DNA from: Spirosoma sp.
GTDB taxonomy: Bacteria > Bacteroidota > Bacteroidia > Cytophagales > Spirosomataceae
Direction: 5' to 3'
DNA: 64,000 nt
NCBI RefSeq assembly: GCF_026391055.1
Contig: NZ_JAPLET010000022.1
Coordinates: 248,001-312,000, forward strand
Below, piece by piece: positions 43,001-52,990 of the stretch; positions within the stretch are counted from its first letter, which is position 1; each line of letters opens with the position of its first letter. The translations under genes and the position numbers were made by a program. The notes below the pieces were generated by a model, which did not search any database, was not told the origin of the DNA, and saw only the letters and a program-made list of their open reading frames with translations.

Positions 43001-43144
43001 AACTTACTCCGCTGGACGGATTACAAAGCGGGTTACGATCCTGAAAACTCCAACTTTGGTTCACTGGCGCTGGGTAGCGGTGTCGACATTGGCAGCGCGC
43101 CACTGGCTCGCCGGATGATGTTCCACATTGCCATCGATTTGTAA
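40094..43144 (+). CDS. SusC/RagA family TonB-linked outer-membrane protein
   Basis: From the ATG at 40094 the product has 1016 residues; the 14-codon extension at 40052 is A/T-rich and non-homologous. A signal peptide (cleaved after L-V-F-A) is followed by a carboxypeptidase-like domain (V-T-G-K-V-T-D-A-E-G-T-P-I-P-G-A-S-V). The TonB box-like D-E-V-I-V-T-G-L, the plug with P-L-Y-I-V-D-G-V, S-M-E-V-L-K-G-S-S-A-A-A-I-Y-G-T-R-A, and a 22-strand barrel come next. It imports a bound ligand, usually a glycan or peptide, using TonB energy. It is followed 71 bases later by the SusD partner. No glycan-degrading enzyme is next to the pair, so the ligand is open. Confidence 0.95.
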   Translation: MNRKLLLFVWLFFCITSLVFAQEQAVTGKVTDAEGTPIPGASVVLKGRSVGTNTDATGSFKLNAPANGTLIFSFIGFTTQEVAIGNRSVVNVQLADGNQQLDEVIVTGLATSVKRSNSANAVASLSAKQLTGVTTPVTTDGAMQGKLAGANIQANGSVPGGGFNVQLRGVSTLGSSASQPLYIVDGVYIDNGQYSSGRSEANKAGAGSSTASQDNNGNRLADLNPDDIESMEVLKGSSAAAIYGTRANAGVIIITTKRGKGGRTNVSFGQDLGISNAYSYYGGADWTADKLTNYFSAADVSKLQAAKQNGTYTDWERVIYGETGSIKNTHLSVTGGNEKTKFYVNGSASNETGIIKNTGFTRYSIRANIDHKLNNWIDFGISTNYVNSNNDRGWTGNDNSNINYGYSLPYTKPYTNLYPDATGVYPDNDPSVGENPLAIRDRAVNNQKVNRFIQGFNANFRLINNATTSLTIKVNGGLDYQSGFATIWLPTDLQSQRQEANPGFAQDTRTEVYNSNIQVAGVFTHSAMGGKLNLTSSAGAVRLHRDFNYNYVRGQKLPVGVSNPARGGVQSIAAEYQRNTDVGIFAQQEANYDDKVIGTVGIRFDKSDLNGNNFDKYYAFPKASLAVNLTRFGNWAMASSAISALKPRIAYGATAGLPSWGTPYSQLGSTGIGGLSGLQPSTVLGNNQIKPERATELEYGLDFGLFNNRITGEFTLYNKKVFDLIQPLTTAPTTGVTSTNINAADLVNRGLELTIGAEVIRSKAITWFVQPIFWFNRSEITRLDIPERLTGGFGATFGQWRVKQGYSPTQIVGQPRTLPTTDPGYASSWTSYGDQQPKYEFSLNQRVTFLKNFEFSALLHYRHKFTVVSLQRVLWDEGGNTSDWNSTSLGLTDGGKVAGSGDQVAPNGIARQNVNGLDANGVPREGYNPSIASFLKMREVSLYYRVPKAVLGSAFRNVIQGVRVGVSGTNLLRWTDYKAGYDPENSNFGSLALGSGVDIGSAPLARRMMFHIAIDL

Positions 43145-43215
43145 TCAACTGACGGTGTAACCCGGCAGGGTTCGAAAATTCAGATTTACCTGACAATTCA
43201 AATTTCGTTTTCTAT

Positions 43216-44544
43216 ATGAAATTCATTCGATATTCACTTTTAATGGCGGTGGCTCTCGTGGGGCTAAATGCCTGTAATCCGCTCAAGACCGATCTAGTCA
43301 TTGACCCCAACTTCCCATCGGTGGGATCGGTTACCAACAATGCTACCAAAGGACAGCTGGACGCGCTTGCCGTTGGACAGTTTTCATTAGCCAGAAACGG
43401 GCTGTCTTCCTATCTACAGGTTGTGGGTACAATTGGCAAAGAACTGTTTAACTTCAATACTACAGAATCCCGCTGGATGACGGAGTTGAATGGGCTGCGC
43501 CCGATTGATAACTCGGCTTTCTACAATAGGGCAACAACCGACTTTGGCTTACCCATTCGGCAGGCCAACATTGTTATTGCTTCGCTCAATTCAACTAATT
43601 CTGTCACTGATCAGCAGAAAAACGGCTATCGTGGCATGGCGAATACCTTCAAAGGGCTGGCCTATTTGTACATGCTGAATGCACAAGGCAGCAACGGCGT
43701 TCGCTTAAGTGTTGAAGATCCGTTTAAGCCGAGTAAAGCGGCAACATATGCCGAGTCGCTGACGGGTATTGCCAAGATTCTGGACGACGGAGCCAGCCAG
43801 CTCGATCAGGCCGGAGCGTCGTTTGCCTTTCCGGTACCTGCGGGCTTTAACGGGTTCAATACCCCCGCCACGTTCAAGCAGTTCAACCGGGCTATTGCCC
43901 TTCGCGTGGCGATCTATCAGGCCGACTGGGCCAAAGCCGCTACCTTACTTTCCCAAACGTTCTACAGCGCGAGTGGAAGTTTAACCGCCGGTCCACAGTA
44001 TACTTTCAGCCCGACACCACCCGATTTTGCCAACCCACTCATCAATACAGCAACGATCCGGATTGTGGGTATCCAGAAAATGTGGGACGAAATAGAGGCT
44101 GGCGACAAGCGTATCGCCAAAGTACGGGTACTGGCCGATCCGGCTACCTATAGCTCCGGTGTTACGTACACGACTAAGTATATCCAGAACATGTACACTT
44201 CAGGCACGGACCCCGTCCCCATCATTCGCAACGAAGAACTGATCCTGATTGCCGCCGAAATAGCCGCTCAGCAGAACAATGTGGCCGAAGCAACGAGAAA
44301 TATCAACATCATTCGGACGGCCGCCGGACTGCCGGCATATGCTGGGGCTACGACGAAAGATGCGCTTGTCAATGCCATTCTGAAAGAGCGGATGTATTCG
44401 CTGTTTTACGAAGGCCACCGCTGGGTAGATATGCGCCGGTACAATAAACTGGGTGAAATTGCCCTGCCGGTGTCGACCATGAAAGTGCTGGAGCGCCTGG
44501 AGAAACCCGTAGCCGAAGTGAACTGGGATTTGCAGAATCCATAA
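43216..44544 (+). CDS. SusD/RagB family nutrient-binding lipoprotein
   Basis: The 442-residue partner of SusC has a lipoprotein signal (L-V-G-L-N-A-C20), so it should be anchored in the outer membrane. The SusD fold is supported by helical TPR-like segments (G-L-A-Y-L-Y-M-L-N-A-Q-G near 160). The typical C-terminal block N-E-E-L-I-L-I-A-A-E, R-N-I-N-I-I-R-T-A-A-G-L-P, and I-L-K-E-R-M-Y-S-L-F-Y-E-G-H-R-W-V-D-M-R-R is present. It caps the SusC barrel and binds the ligand outside the cell. It ends in a 24-bp perfect hairpin shared with the convergent S8 protease gene. Confidence 0.95.
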   Translation: MKFIRYSLLMAVALVGLNACNPLKTDLVIDPNFPSVGSVTNNATKGQLDALAVGQFSLARNGLSSYLQVVGTIGKELFNFNTTESRWMTELNGLRPIDNSAFYNRATTDFGLPIRQANIVIASLNSTNSVTDQQKNGYRGMANTFKGLAYLYMLNAQGSNGVRLSVEDPFKPSKAATYAESLTGIAKILDDGASQLDQAGASFAFPVPAGFNGFNTPATFKQFNRAIALRVAIYQADWAKAATLLSQTFYSASGSLTAGPQYTFSPTPPDFANPLINTATIRIVGIQKMWDEIEAGDKRIAKVRVLADPATYSSGVTYTTKYIQNMYTSGTDPVPIIRNEELILIAAEIAAQQNNVAEATRNINIIRTAAGLPAYAGATTKDALVNAILKERMYSLFYEGHRWVDMRRYNKLGEIALPVSTMKVLERLEKPVAEVNWDLQNP

Positions 44545-44566
44545 ACGATTTTTGTAGCCAGTCGTC

Positions 44567-44615
44567 AATAAAGCAGCAGGGCGTCGGGATAATCCCGACG
44601 CCCTGCTGCTTTATT
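44567..44615. terminator. Perfect 24-bp inverted repeat between susD and the S8 gene
   Basis: Bases 44567-44590 are the exact reverse complement of 44592-44615, with a single-base spacer. The right arm overlaps the stop codon of the S8 protease gene by one base. It serves convergent transcripts. Confidence 0.75.
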
Positions 44616-45805
44616 TATTCCCCTGCCATAGGGTCGGGGGTTCCGTCTGGGTCGCCGGTAACCGTGCCGTGGGTGGGCAGCTTGCTTCCCCGAATCAGCA
44701 ATAAACCAGCTACGTGCGGTGCCGCCATGGATGTGCCACTCAAAGTTGCGTATTTCCCGTCCTTATACGTGGACGTAATGCGAACCCCATAGGCGCACAC
44801 ATCGACACTACTGCCAAAGTTGGAAAACGACGCAAATTGATTTTTGCTGTCCATCGCCGAGACAGTAAATACATTGGCGTGGTTCACCCGGGCGGGTGAA
44901 TAATTATCGCTGTTTTTTCCATCGTTACCCGACGCAATGGCGAACAGGATGCCTATATTGGCGGCCTGGGTAATAGCCCGGTCGAGAGCTGCTGATGTGC
45001 CCTCGCCCCCTAAACTCAGGTTGACAACATCACCGGCCTTACCGTTCTGGGCCACATAATTTACGGCCTGAATGATGCCTGACAAGCGGCCTTCTCCTTC
45101 ATCATCCAGCACTCGAAGGGATACTAATGTAGCACCAGAAGCAACACCGGTTATACCGATGTTATTATTCTTCGCCCCAATGACACCCGCCACGTGGGTA
45201 CCGTGCCCATTCTCATCGTCGGCGGAGGTTTGCCCGCTTACAAAAGATCGGCTGCGGTTGGTATCTACATTCAGATCAGGGTGGTCGAGGTCAATGCCTG
45301 TGTCAATAATCCAGGCTGTTTTTGTCGGTTGCAGATCACCGCGACCGTAGCCCGTTTGTTTCACATTCCAGGTTAGGGTAGAGGTGGTCGCTACGTCGAC
45401 ACAATTGCACATGGACATGATCCGGTCGGGTTCAACGACTGCTACAGACGGGTCTTGCCGTAGTTTCTGCACTTCGCTTTCGGTGAGGTGGGCCAGGAAA
45501 GTTGTCTCTTCATCCGCTGCTAAAACGGCGGCCTGTGGACTGGCCACGTTATAGGTTTTGAGCAGCGATTCGGCCAGCGCTTCTGTAGCAGCCAGGCGGG
45601 CATTGGGCGCCACGGGTAGCGTTTGTGTGGGTTGATAGGTAACGATATATTCACCCGCAATGGCAACACCATTATTGGAGGATCCTTTTACCAGACAGTC
45701 TGGCGAAATGGTAGGGACTACATTACTATCGTTGTGGCAGGCAAACAGTCCAATGCCAAGCAGAGCGACGTTAGTAAGTGTCGCAAGGGATAAAAAACGT
45801 CGCAT
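44615..45805 (-). CDS. S8 family serine protease lipoprotein
   Basis: The 396-residue subtilisin-type protease has a lipoprotein signal (G-I-G-L-F-A-C23). A propeptide-like I9 region (about 50-130, with V-A-V-V-E-P-D-R-I-M at its end) follows, then the catalytic domain. The triad is D168 (I-I-D-T-G-I-D), H201 (N-G-H-G-T-H-V-A-G) and S359 (S-G-T-S-M-A-A-P-H), with the oxyanion Asn at 294. It probably degrades proteins at the cell envelope. A C-terminal Gly/Asp/Pro-rich tail (D-P-D-G-T-P-D-P-M-A-G-E) is short and not a T9SS domain. The gene is alone on its strand between the SusD gene and a large membrane protein. Confidence 0.94.
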   Translation of the reverse strand: MRRFLSLATLTNVALLGIGLFACHNDSNVVPTISPDCLVKGSSNNGVAIAGEYIVTYQPTQTLPVAPNARLAATEALAESLLKTYNVASPQAAVLAADEETTFLAHLTESEVQKLRQDPSVAVVEPDRIMSMCNCVDVATTSTLTWNVKQTGYGRGDLQPTKTAWIIDTGIDLDHPDLNVDTNRSRSFVSGQTSADDENGHGTHVAGVIGAKNNNIGITGVASGATLVSLRVLDDEGEGRLSGIIQAVNYVAQNGKAGDVVNLSLGGEGTSAALDRAITQAANIGILFAIASGNDGKNSDNYSPARVNHANVFTVSAMDSKNQFASFSNFGSSVDVCAYGVRITSTYKDGKYATLSGTSMAAPHVAGLLLIRGSKLPTHGTVTGDPDGTPDPMAGE

Positions 45806-45930
45806 GGGTACGTACGAAACAGATAGATTGGGAAATGATCAATCGTAAAACGTTACGCCATGGGTTGGTTTTTGAGTTGGTTCAGTAAGGTATACGCCGG
45901 AAGCGCGAAAGTCGTTGCGTCACCTGTTTA

Positions 45931-47766
45931 CTAACGATTTTTCGGGTGTTTAAGTACAATGAACACCACATGTCCGGCCGCCGGAAAGGTGGTTTCCGTT
46001 AAGGGAAAGCCATAATGATGGTAAAACTGCGCTGTTTGAGCGGGCGTGAGCAAATCGAGGTAGAGGTTAATACCGGCGAAATCGTTTTTGCGTAGAAACC
46101 CGTCCAGAAACTGCCAGTCCTGTTGGGTAAATATATAGCCGGGGGCGAGGAGCCGGGGCCAGCCATCGCGCAGAAACGGCTGAATCTGATCGGGGTGAAG
46201 CCGCCCGAAATATTGCCCGACGCCACTCTTGTCGTAGAACCGACGAAATGTGAACACGGCATTTTGCTGTTTGTAATAGGGGCAAAGCCCTTCTTTATCG
46301 CCAACGCCATTGGCTCCAATGGTGCAGAACGGCCAGTCGAGCACCGCAACGCCGGGTTGCTTCCGAACAACGGCGCAGTAGCGAAGGGTTTGCTCCGAAA
46401 CAACATTGGGCGTTACCAATAGTCGTTTTGAAAAGCCGGTATACCACTCCAGTCCCAGCAGCAGCAGTAAAAAGGCGACGCTCATTTGTGCCGACATTCG
46501 GCGGGGCCAGGAAACAGGTAAGGCCAGCAGCATGAACAGCACCGGGTACACGAGCGAGGCCCGGCCTCCGTGCCGGTTGAAGCTAAACCAGGGGAAAACT
46601 TTGAGCGTCGGAAACAGCACCGGATGGTAGAGCAGGCAAAGTGCCAGCATCAGAACCAGCGGGAACCAGCGTAGCACATTACGCCTGATCTGCCACCAGC
46701 CTACACTCGCCAGTACAACCAGATACAAGCCGGGACTGCCTTGCCCGTAACTCTCGAACGTATCGTGAAACCACTGTTGGTAAGGAATCGAATAGCTGTC
46801 GATACCCGGCAGGTGAGGCAGAAGCAAGCGTGCCGGGTGCGACCAGGCGCGGAGTTCGGGGACAACGTCGAAATTGAACGACCAGGCCGTAAATGCAATC
46901 TGAAGCGTTAGGGGGAGGTACAGCCAGAGACTTAGGGCCAACACAAGCAACAACCCAAAAGCGGCACGTGGCGATCGACGAATTTCACCACGAACATACT
47001 GCCCGAAAAGCGAGGGCCAGCGCCGAATCAACGGAAATTGACGATACAAGCTTAGGCCAATGATCGGTATCGTTAACGTCGTAAACGTAAGGGCAAAACC
47101 GGCTACGTAGGCCAGTTCCTGCCCCAGTACCAGCACATGAATGCACATCCAAAGGAGCAGATATGGCAGGCGAATGGGGTCACGATCAAGTACATCGAGC
47201 AGGAGCCGATAGGTGGCTACGATGCATAGAACCGTCCAATGACCTACGCATACGTTCATGTGAACGGGGAATTTCCAGAGGGCATAGAAGTTGAAAACAG
47301 AGACGGCCAGCCCGGCCAGTAATGATTTTACCAGCCCGGCCCGGACACGTAACAGAACAAACGTTCCAACGGCCGTAACGATAAGGCTATACACATAATA
47401 GTACTGTAAATAAGGGCCGGGGCCATCCAGAAGCCGATACAGGCAAGCGTACCAGTAATCACGCTCGAACCCCCAGTCCAGAAAAACCTGGTTGGTACCA
47501 TAGGGATAGAAGGTCTGGGTATTGATCAGGTTGAGGTTCGGGAAAGGCCAGAGGCTGAGGTTTTTGTTGAAGAAATACCCGACATACTCAAACTGATCTG
47601 TGTCGTTTCCATCCGAAAGCGGATGTTGAAAATCGCCTACTACCCAGCTACCCAGCAGGGCGGTTAACAGGCCAAGGAGAGTGGCCCAAAGCCAGGTGTT
47701 CAGACCGAAAGGTGGGTTAAATAGGTTTTTATTAGACAGGTTAACTGGCGGTTGTACTGGATGCAT
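45931..47766 (-). CDS. Polytopic membrane protein, GT-C glycosyltransferase-like
   Basis: The product (611 residues from the ATG at 47766, or 624 from 47805) has about 10-12 transmembrane helices. A periplasmic-type first loop contains G-D-F-Q-H-P-L-S-D-G-N-D-T-D, and a soluble C-terminal portion of about 150 residues follows (V-L-D-W-P-F-C, Y-Y-K-Q-Q-N-A-V-F). That layout resembles GT-C enzymes, which use lipid-linked sugars, and D-x-D-like acidic residues in the first loop support this. I cannot name the family with certainty. It diverges from leuS with about 140 bases between. Confidence 0.6.
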   Translation of the reverse strand: MHPVQPPVNLSNKNLFNPPFGLNTWLWATLLGLLTALLGSWVVGDFQHPLSDGNDTDQFEYVGYFFNKNLSLWPFPNLNLINTQTFYPYGTNQVFLDWGFERDYWYACLYRLLDGPGPYLQYYYVYSLIVTAVGTFVLLRVRAGLVKSLLAGLAVSVFNFYALWKFPVHMNVCVGHWTVLCIVATYRLLLDVLDRDPIRLPYLLLWMCIHVLVLGQELAYVAGFALTFTTLTIPIIGLSLYRQFPLIRRWPSLFGQYVRGEIRRSPRAAFGLLLVLALSLWLYLPLTLQIAFTAWSFNFDVVPELRAWSHPARLLLPHLPGIDSYSIPYQQWFHDTFESYGQGSPGLYLVVLASVGWWQIRRNVLRWFPLVLMLALCLLYHPVLFPTLKVFPWFSFNRHGGRASLVYPVLFMLLALPVSWPRRMSAQMSVAFLLLLLGLEWYTGFSKRLLVTPNVVSEQTLRYCAVVRKQPGVAVLDWPFCTIGANGVGDKEGLCPYYKQQNAVFTFRRFYDKSGVGQYFGRLHPDQIQPFLRDGWPRLLAPGYIFTQQDWQFLDGFLRKNDFAGINLYLDLLTPAQTAQFYHHYGFPLTETTFPAAGHVVFIVLKHPKNR

Positions 47767-47906
47767 CCGGGAGTTTATACATTCATAGACGGTGGCGATG
47801 AGCAAAAGTCTGGCTAAACGGCTATTTTTGCAAGAAAATGAATAGTGCGGCTCCTGACCGCATCCAAATTGAGCGAATCTAGCGGCTTTCTGGCCGCATA
47901 ACTATT

Positions 47907-50774
47907 ATGGCTGACTATAACCACCGCGAAACCGAACAGAAATGGCAACGGTTTTGGGACGAAAACCACACGTATAAACCCGCTGTTACGACCGACCGCC
48001 CTAAGTATTATGTACTCGATATGTTTCCTTATCCATCGGGGGCGGGCCTGCATGTTGGTCACCCGCTGGGTTACATCGCGTCGGACATTGTTTCGCGCTA
48101 CAAGCGGTTAAAAGGCTATAATGTGCTGCACCCGATGGGCTTCGACTCGTTCGGGCTTCCGGCCGAACAGTACGCCATTCAAACCGGTCAGCACCCGGCC
48201 GTTACGACCGAACAGAACCTGACCCGGTACATCGAGCAGTTGAAAAATATCGGGTTCAGCTACGACTGGAGTCGAGAAGTCCGTACCTCCGACCCATCGT
48301 ATTACAAGTGGACGCAGTGGATTTTTATGGAGCTGTTCCGGTCGTGGTACAACAAAGAAACCGATAAAGCCGAACCCATCGAAACCCTGCTGGCGAAGTT
48401 TGCCGCCAATGGAACGACCGGCGTACAGGCCGTTTGCGATGAAAATGCGCCCGCCTTTACAGCCGACGAGTGGAATTCCATGACCGAAACGGAGCAGTAC
48501 GAGATGTCGCTCAAATACCGGTTAACGTTCCTGGCCGATGCGGTCGTCAACTGGTGCCCGGCGCTGGGAACCGTACTGGCCAATGACGAAGTGAAAGACG
48601 GGGTTTCGGAGCGGGGTGGTTACCCTGTGGAGCAGAAACTGATGCGGCAGTGGATGATGCGCATCACCGCCTACGCGGATCGGCTGCTGACCGGCCTGGA
48701 TACCATCGACTGGACCGAATCGCTGAAAGAACAGCAGCGGAACTGGATTGGGAAATCTGTAGGAGCCAGCGTGAAATTCCCCCTTGCGGAAGCGGGGGAG
48801 AAGGCCGATGGCGATACGTCGGCTTCGTTCATCGAAGTGTTCACCACCCGCGTCGACACGATTTACGGGGTTACGTTTATGGTACTGGCTCCCGAGCATG
48901 AGCTGGTTTCGAAACTGACGACGCCGGAACAGGCAGAAGCCGTGGCTGCTTATGTAAATGCTGCCAAACTCCGCTCGGAGCGCGACCGCATGGCCGATAC
49001 AAAGGTGATATCGGGCGTTTTTACGGGCAGTTACTGCGTAAATCCATTTAACGACGAAAAGGTCCCCATTTATCTGGCCGATTACGTACTGGCGGGCTAT
49101 GGTACCGGGGCGGTTATGGCCGTTCCCTCGGGCGATCAGCGCGACTGGAACTTCGCCAAACATTTTAATCTGCCCATTGTCCCCATTCTGGATAGCCAGA
49201 AAGACGTGGAGGAACAGGCCGACAATACCAAGGAGGGTCATTACATCAACTCGGGTATGATCGATGGCATGACTTACAAAGACGCTACGGCAACGTTGAT
49301 CGCGTGGCTGGAAGAACGTGGACTGGGTAAGGGTAAAGTCAATTACCGCATGCGCGATGCCGTCTTCAGTCGCCAGCGTTACTGGGGTGAACCCGTACCG
49401 GTTTACTTCAAGGAAGGTGGTTCGACGGGAAAACTTCCGTATCTGATCGACGAGAGCGGTCTGCCGCTGGAGTTGCCCGCCGTAGACAAATACCTGCCTA
49501 CCGAAACCGGCGAACCACCGCTGGGCCGCGCCGAGGACTGGAAATATAAGGGGAAGTACGAGTACGAATTAAGCACCATGCCCGGCTGGGCGGGTTCGTC
49601 CTGGTACTGGTATCGCTACATGGACCCTCAGAACAACGACGAATTTGCCAGCAAAGATGCGATTGATTACTGGCAGAACGTGGACCTGTACATCGGTGGT
49701 ACCGAACACGCCACCGGTCACCTGCTCTACAGCCGCTTCTGGAATAAATTCCTGAAAGACCGGGGCTACGTGCCGCAGGAAGAGCCGTTCAAAAAGCTCA
49801 TCAACCAGGGCATGATTCAGGGACGGAGTAATTTTGTGTATCGGGTAAAGGGGACAGGTGTGGAGGGCACAGCGCCAGTTTTTGTGTCGCTGAATCAGTT
49901 GAAGGGCCAGGAGGTAACGCCTTTGCATGTCGATGTTAATATTGTTGAAAACGATGTACTGGACGTTGAGGCATTTAAAAAGGCTCGTCCGGATTTGACT
50001 GAAAATGCTGAGTTTATCACTGAACCGGATGGCCGTTACATCGTTGGTGCTGAAGTAGAAAAAATGTCGAAGTCGAAGTTCAACGTTGTGAATCCCGATA
50101 TGATCGTGGAAAAATACGGCGCTGATGTGCTTCGGCTTTACGAAATGTTCCTGGGGCCGCTGGAACAGGCCAAGCCCTGGAATACTAACGGCATTGATGG
50201 CGTGTATCGCTTTATACGTAAGTTCTGGCGGTTGTTCTACAAAGACAGTCCAGCCGGGGCGTCGGATGAAGGAACGAGCCAGTGGATTGTCACCGACGAA
50301 CAGCCCACGCCCGCCGAGTTGAAAGTTCTGCACAAGACGATCAAAAAGACGGAAGAGGACATAGAACTGTATTCGTTCAACACCTCGGTAAGTTCGTTTA
50401 TGATCTGCGTCAACGAACTGGCCACGCTTAATTGCCACAAGCGGGCCATTCTTCAGGAACTGGTGTTGCTCTTATCGCCCTACGCCCCGCACATCACGGA
50501 AGAATTGTGGGCCGCACTTGGTAACGAGCCGGGTACAATTTCGTCGGCGGAATTTCCGAAGTTCAACCCGAACTACCTGGTTGAGGACTCGTTCGAGTAC
50601 CCGATTCAGATCAACGGTAAAGTACGCACAACGATCAGTTTCGCCATCGACCGCGCCCCTACGGAAATCGAGCGGGAAGTTCTGGCCGACGAGATCGTTC
50701 AGAAATGGATGGAAGGCAAAACCCCCAAGAAAGTTGTGGTGGTACCCAAACGGATTGTAAACGTGGTGTTGTAG
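47907..50774 (+). CDS. leuS: Leucine--tRNA ligase
   Basis: The 955-residue class I synthetase has the signature P-Y-P-S-G-A-G-L-H49-V-G-H52 and the K-M-S-K-S motif near residue 718 ([11 protein letters not shown]). The editing CP1 domain between them carries [11 protein letters not shown] and G-T-G-A-V-M-A-V-P. The C-terminal domain ends with I-N-G-K-V-R-T and a lysine-rich stretch. It charges tRNA-Leu and hydrolyses mischarged products. Relative to the E. coli enzyme it has an insertion after the zinc-less region near 640-715 ([11 protein letters not shown]), a form seen in Bacteroidota. It ends in a 39-bp perfect hairpin. Confidence 0.97.
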   Translation: MADYNHRETEQKWQRFWDENHTYKPAVTTDRPKYYVLDMFPYPSGAGLHVGHPLGYIASDIVSRYKRLKGYNVLHPMGFDSFGLPAEQYAIQTGQHPAVTTEQNLTRYIEQLKNIGFSYDWSREVRTSDPSYYKWTQWIFMELFRSWYNKETDKAEPIETLLAKFAANGTTGVQAVCDENAPAFTADEWNSMTETEQYEMSLKYRLTFLADAVVNWCPALGTVLANDEVKDGVSERGGYPVEQKLMRQWMMRITAYADRLLTGLDTIDWTESLKEQQRNWIGKSVGASVKFPLAEAGEKADGDTSASFIEVFTTRVDTIYGVTFMVLAPEHELVSKLTTPEQAEAVAAYVNAAKLRSERDRMADTKVISGVFTGSYCVNPFNDEKVPIYLADYVLAGYGTGAVMAVPSGDQRDWNFAKHFNLPIVPILDSQKDVEEQADNTKEGHYINSGMIDGMTYKDATATLIAWLEERGLGKGKVNYRMRDAVFSRQRYWGEPVPVYFKEGGSTGKLPYLIDESGLPLELPAVDKYLPTETGEPPLGRAEDWKYKGKYEYELSTMPGWAGSSWYWYRYMDPQNNDEFASKDAIDYWQNVDLYIGGTEHATGHLLYSRFWNKFLKDRGYVPQEEPFKKLINQGMIQGRSNFVYRVKGTGVEGTAPVFVSLNQLKGQEVTPLHVDVNIVENDVLDVEAFKKARPDLTENAEFITEPDGRYIVGAEVEKMSKSKFNVVNPDMIVEKYGADVLRLYEMFLGPLEQAKPWNTNGIDGVYRFIRKFWRLFYKDSPAGASDEGTSQWIVTDEQPTPAELKVLHKTIKKTEEDIELYSFNTSVSSFMICVNELATLNCHKRAILQELVLLLSPYAPHITEELWAALGNEPGTISSAEFPKFNPNYLVEDSFEYPIQINGKVRTTISFAIDRAPTEIEREVLADEIVQKWMEGKTPKKVVVVPKRIVNVVL

Positions 50775-50781
50775 GTTTGAG

Positions 50782-50863
50782 ACCACAACACAAACCGATA
50801 TCTACAGAAAAGGCCGCTTCACCCGAAGCGGCCTTTTCTGTAGATATCGGTTTGTGTTGTGGT
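50782..50863. terminator. Perfect 39-bp inverted repeat after leuS
   Basis: Bases 50782-50820 are the exact reverse complement of 50825-50863, enclosing the 4-base loop ACCC. This is the longest perfect stem in the window. It starts 8 bases after the leuS stop and ends 31 bases before the end of the convergent luciferase-like gene. It contains an inner GGCCGCTTC/GAAGCGGCC core and a long A/T-rich outer stem. Confidence 0.8.
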
Positions 50864-50894
50864 GTGCTTGTCCTTTAAGCGTCGTTTCGACCGG

Positions 50895-51911
50895 TCAGGC
50901 AGCAATCGGTTCCGCTTCCTGAGCAGCCAGCGCGTCGCGTACCTGCGCTGTCAGCGAAAGCGAATGCTTCCGGGCTTCATGATCGTAGATAGGCGCAGTG
51001 ATAATCAATTCGTCCGCTTTGGTTTGTTCGATAAAGCTCGCCAGTCCGCGTTGTACGGTCTCCGGCGAGCCAACCGCCGAGCACCGAAGTACGGAGTCGA
51101 TTCCGGCCAGTTCGTAGTCATCCCAGCGACCCTCCAGTGTATCGACAGGCGGCTGCATCTGACGCGCCTTACCCCGACGAATGTATAGAAACTGCTGTTG
51201 AACCGACGTAAACAGACGTTGTGCTTCCTCGTCGGTATCGGCCGCAATGACATTAACCGCCACCATGGCGTATGGTGCTTTCAGGTGCTCCGATGGCTGA
51301 AACTGCGTTCGGTAAACCTGTAAAGCGCGCAATAATTCGGCGGGGGCAAAGTGCGAGGCAAACGCATAGGGGAGTCCCAGCATAGCCGCCAACTGAGCAC
51401 CAAACAGGCTCGATCCCAGAATCCAGATAGGAATGTTCAGGCCTGTACCGGGTATAGCCTGTACAAACTGATTGGTATCGTCGGGCTGGAAGTAATGCTG
51501 AAGTTCAACGACATCCTGCGGAAACGTGTCCGGTCCGTTGGCCGTCCGGCGTAAAGCCCGGTACGTAGCCTGGTCGGAACCGGGAGCACGTCCCAGGCCC
51601 AGATCGATCCGGCCGGGGTAGAGGGATTCCAGCGTGCCGAACTGTTCAGCAATAACCAGCGGGGAGTGATTAGGCAGCATAATGCCGCCGGAACCCACCC
51701 GAATGGTATTAGTGCCACCCGCTACATAACCAATAACCACTGACGTAGCCGCACTGGCAATGCCCGGCATGTTGTGGTGCTCGGCCAGCCAATAGCGGTT
51801 ATAGCTCAACTGCTCAGCATGTTGGGCCAGATTTAATGTATTTCGCAAAGCCTGCGTGGCGGTGTTGCCTTCCACGATGGGCGATAAATCAAGAACTGAA
51901 AAGGGAATCAT
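50895..51911 (-). CDS. LLM class flavin-dependent oxidoreductase
   Basis: From the ATG at 51911 the protein has 338 residues (342 if the start is 51923). It matches the bacterial luciferase-like monooxygenase family: [12 protein letters not shown] at the start, [12 protein letters not shown] near residue 40, and [13 protein letters not shown] near 75. [11 protein letters not shown] near 108 and a late G-S-P-E-T-V follow. These members use FMNH2 or F420-like flavins to oxidise small organic molecules. The substrate is not predictable. It looks monocistronic and diverges from the GDPD gene. Confidence 0.9.
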   Translation of the reverse strand: MIPFSVLDLSPIVEGNTATQALRNTLNLAQHAEQLSYNRYWLAEHHNMPGIASAATSVVIGYVAGGTNTIRVGSGGIMLPNHSPLVIAEQFGTLESLYPGRIDLGLGRAPGSDQATYRALRRTANGPDTFPQDVVELQHYFQPDDTNQFVQAIPGTGLNIPIWILGSSLFGAQLAAMLGLPYAFASHFAPAELLRALQVYRTQFQPSEHLKAPYAMVAVNVIAADTDEEAQRLFTSVQQQFLYIRRGKARQMQPPVDTLEGRWDDYELAGIDSVLRCSAVGSPETVQRGLASFIEQTKADELIITAPIYDHEARKHSLSLTAQVRDALAAQEAEPIAA

Positions 51912-52073
51912 AGCTCGTTGCAAAAGATTGTTGCCTTATTTTTACGGCTGATTTGGCGTGAACAGCCCTTAAGCTGATAGCGCGTCTTATTGCTTTATCA
52001 ACAAACTGGCTTGTCGGAACGGTTCCAACTGGCTCACTAACTGATAGCCGCTTATTAACGTCTGAACTGTATA

Positions 52074-52934
52074 ATGACCATTAAACAACTGATTATTCTT
52101 GGTTTAAGCGCTGGCCTGATTGCCTGCTCACCGAAAACATACACAAAAATTCCGACCGGAAAAGCCTATGATTTCTTTAGCTACAAGCCCAACCAGGCAG
52201 CGAAGATCTCTGCGCACCGGGGCGGGGGCGATCTGAAAGGCTATCCCGAAAACTGCATCGAGTCGTTCGATTATCTGGCGAAGAAACTGCCGGTTATCAT
52301 TGAATGCGATATTGATCTGACAAAAGACAGTGTGATGGTCATGATGCACGACGCCACCCTCGACCGAACCACAACGGGTACCGGCAAACTCATCGACCGA
52401 AACTACGCCGAACTGAGTCAGTACCGGCTGGAGGATAATCAGGGTAATGTAACACCCTATAAAATTCCGACACTGGAAGAGGTTCTGCGCTGGGGTAAAA
52501 ACAGAGTGACGTTTACGCTCGATGTTAAACGAAATGTCTCCTTTGCCAAAGTGGTCGACATGATACACAAAACTGGTGCCGGTGATTATGTGGCGGTTAT
52601 TACCTACAACGCCCAGGATGCGGCTAAACTGAATAAACTTGACCCAAACCTAATGATTTCCGTAACCATCCGTAACCGTGCCGAATACGACCGTCTGCGC
52701 GAACTGGGAGTTCCTGATAACCGGATGGTGGCTTTCGTGGGTGTCAAAGAACCCGATGCTGATCTATACAAATTCCTCCACGAAAAGGGCATTGCCTGCA
52801 TATTGGGTACGCTGGGTAACCTCGACAAGCAAGCCGCAGCCAAAGGCGACCAGGTTTATAAAAAGTTTATCGAAAACGGCGCTGACATTATGTCGACCGA
52901 CCGGCCGCTGGAAATAGCGAAGGTGCTGTATTGA
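52074..52934 (+). CDS. Glycerophosphodiester phosphodiesterase family lipoprotein
   Basis: The 286-residue protein has a lipoprotein signal (G-L-I-A-C18-S). The GDPD motifs are present: A-H48-R49-G-G-G, P-E59-N, I-E77-C-D79, and H92-D in M-M-H-D-A-T-L-D-R-T-T. These give the catalytic His pair and the metal-binding acidic residues. GDPDs cleave glycerophosphodiesters into an alcohol and glycerol 3-phosphate, here probably in the periplasm. Some Bacteroidota members are near carbohydrate loci, and this one precedes the glucuronoxylan-type cluster, but on the other strand. Its 3' region holds an unusual set of repeats. Confidence 0.92.
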   Translation: MTIKQLIILGLSAGLIACSPKTYTKIPTGKAYDFFSYKPNQAAKISAHRGGGDLKGYPENCIESFDYLAKKLPVIIECDIDLTKDSVMVMMHDATLDRTTTGTGKLIDRNYAELSQYRLEDNQGNVTPYKIPTLEEVLRWGKNRVTFTLDVKRNVSFAKVVDMIHKTGAGDYVAVITYNAQDAAKLNKLDPNLMISVTIRNRAEYDRLRELGVPDNRMVAFVGVKEPDADLYKFLHEKGIACILGTLGNLDKQAAAKGDQVYKKFIENGADIMSTDRPLEIAKVLY

Positions 52935-52990
52935 GCGGATAGGTGCGTGGCTACCGGAAGGAACATCGGGACTGATGGAGGGCAAATTAA

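Noticed and set aside
49569-50438. Open frame of 289 codons opposite leuS
   Set aside because: Antisense to conserved LeuRS sequence, no motif, shadow frame.
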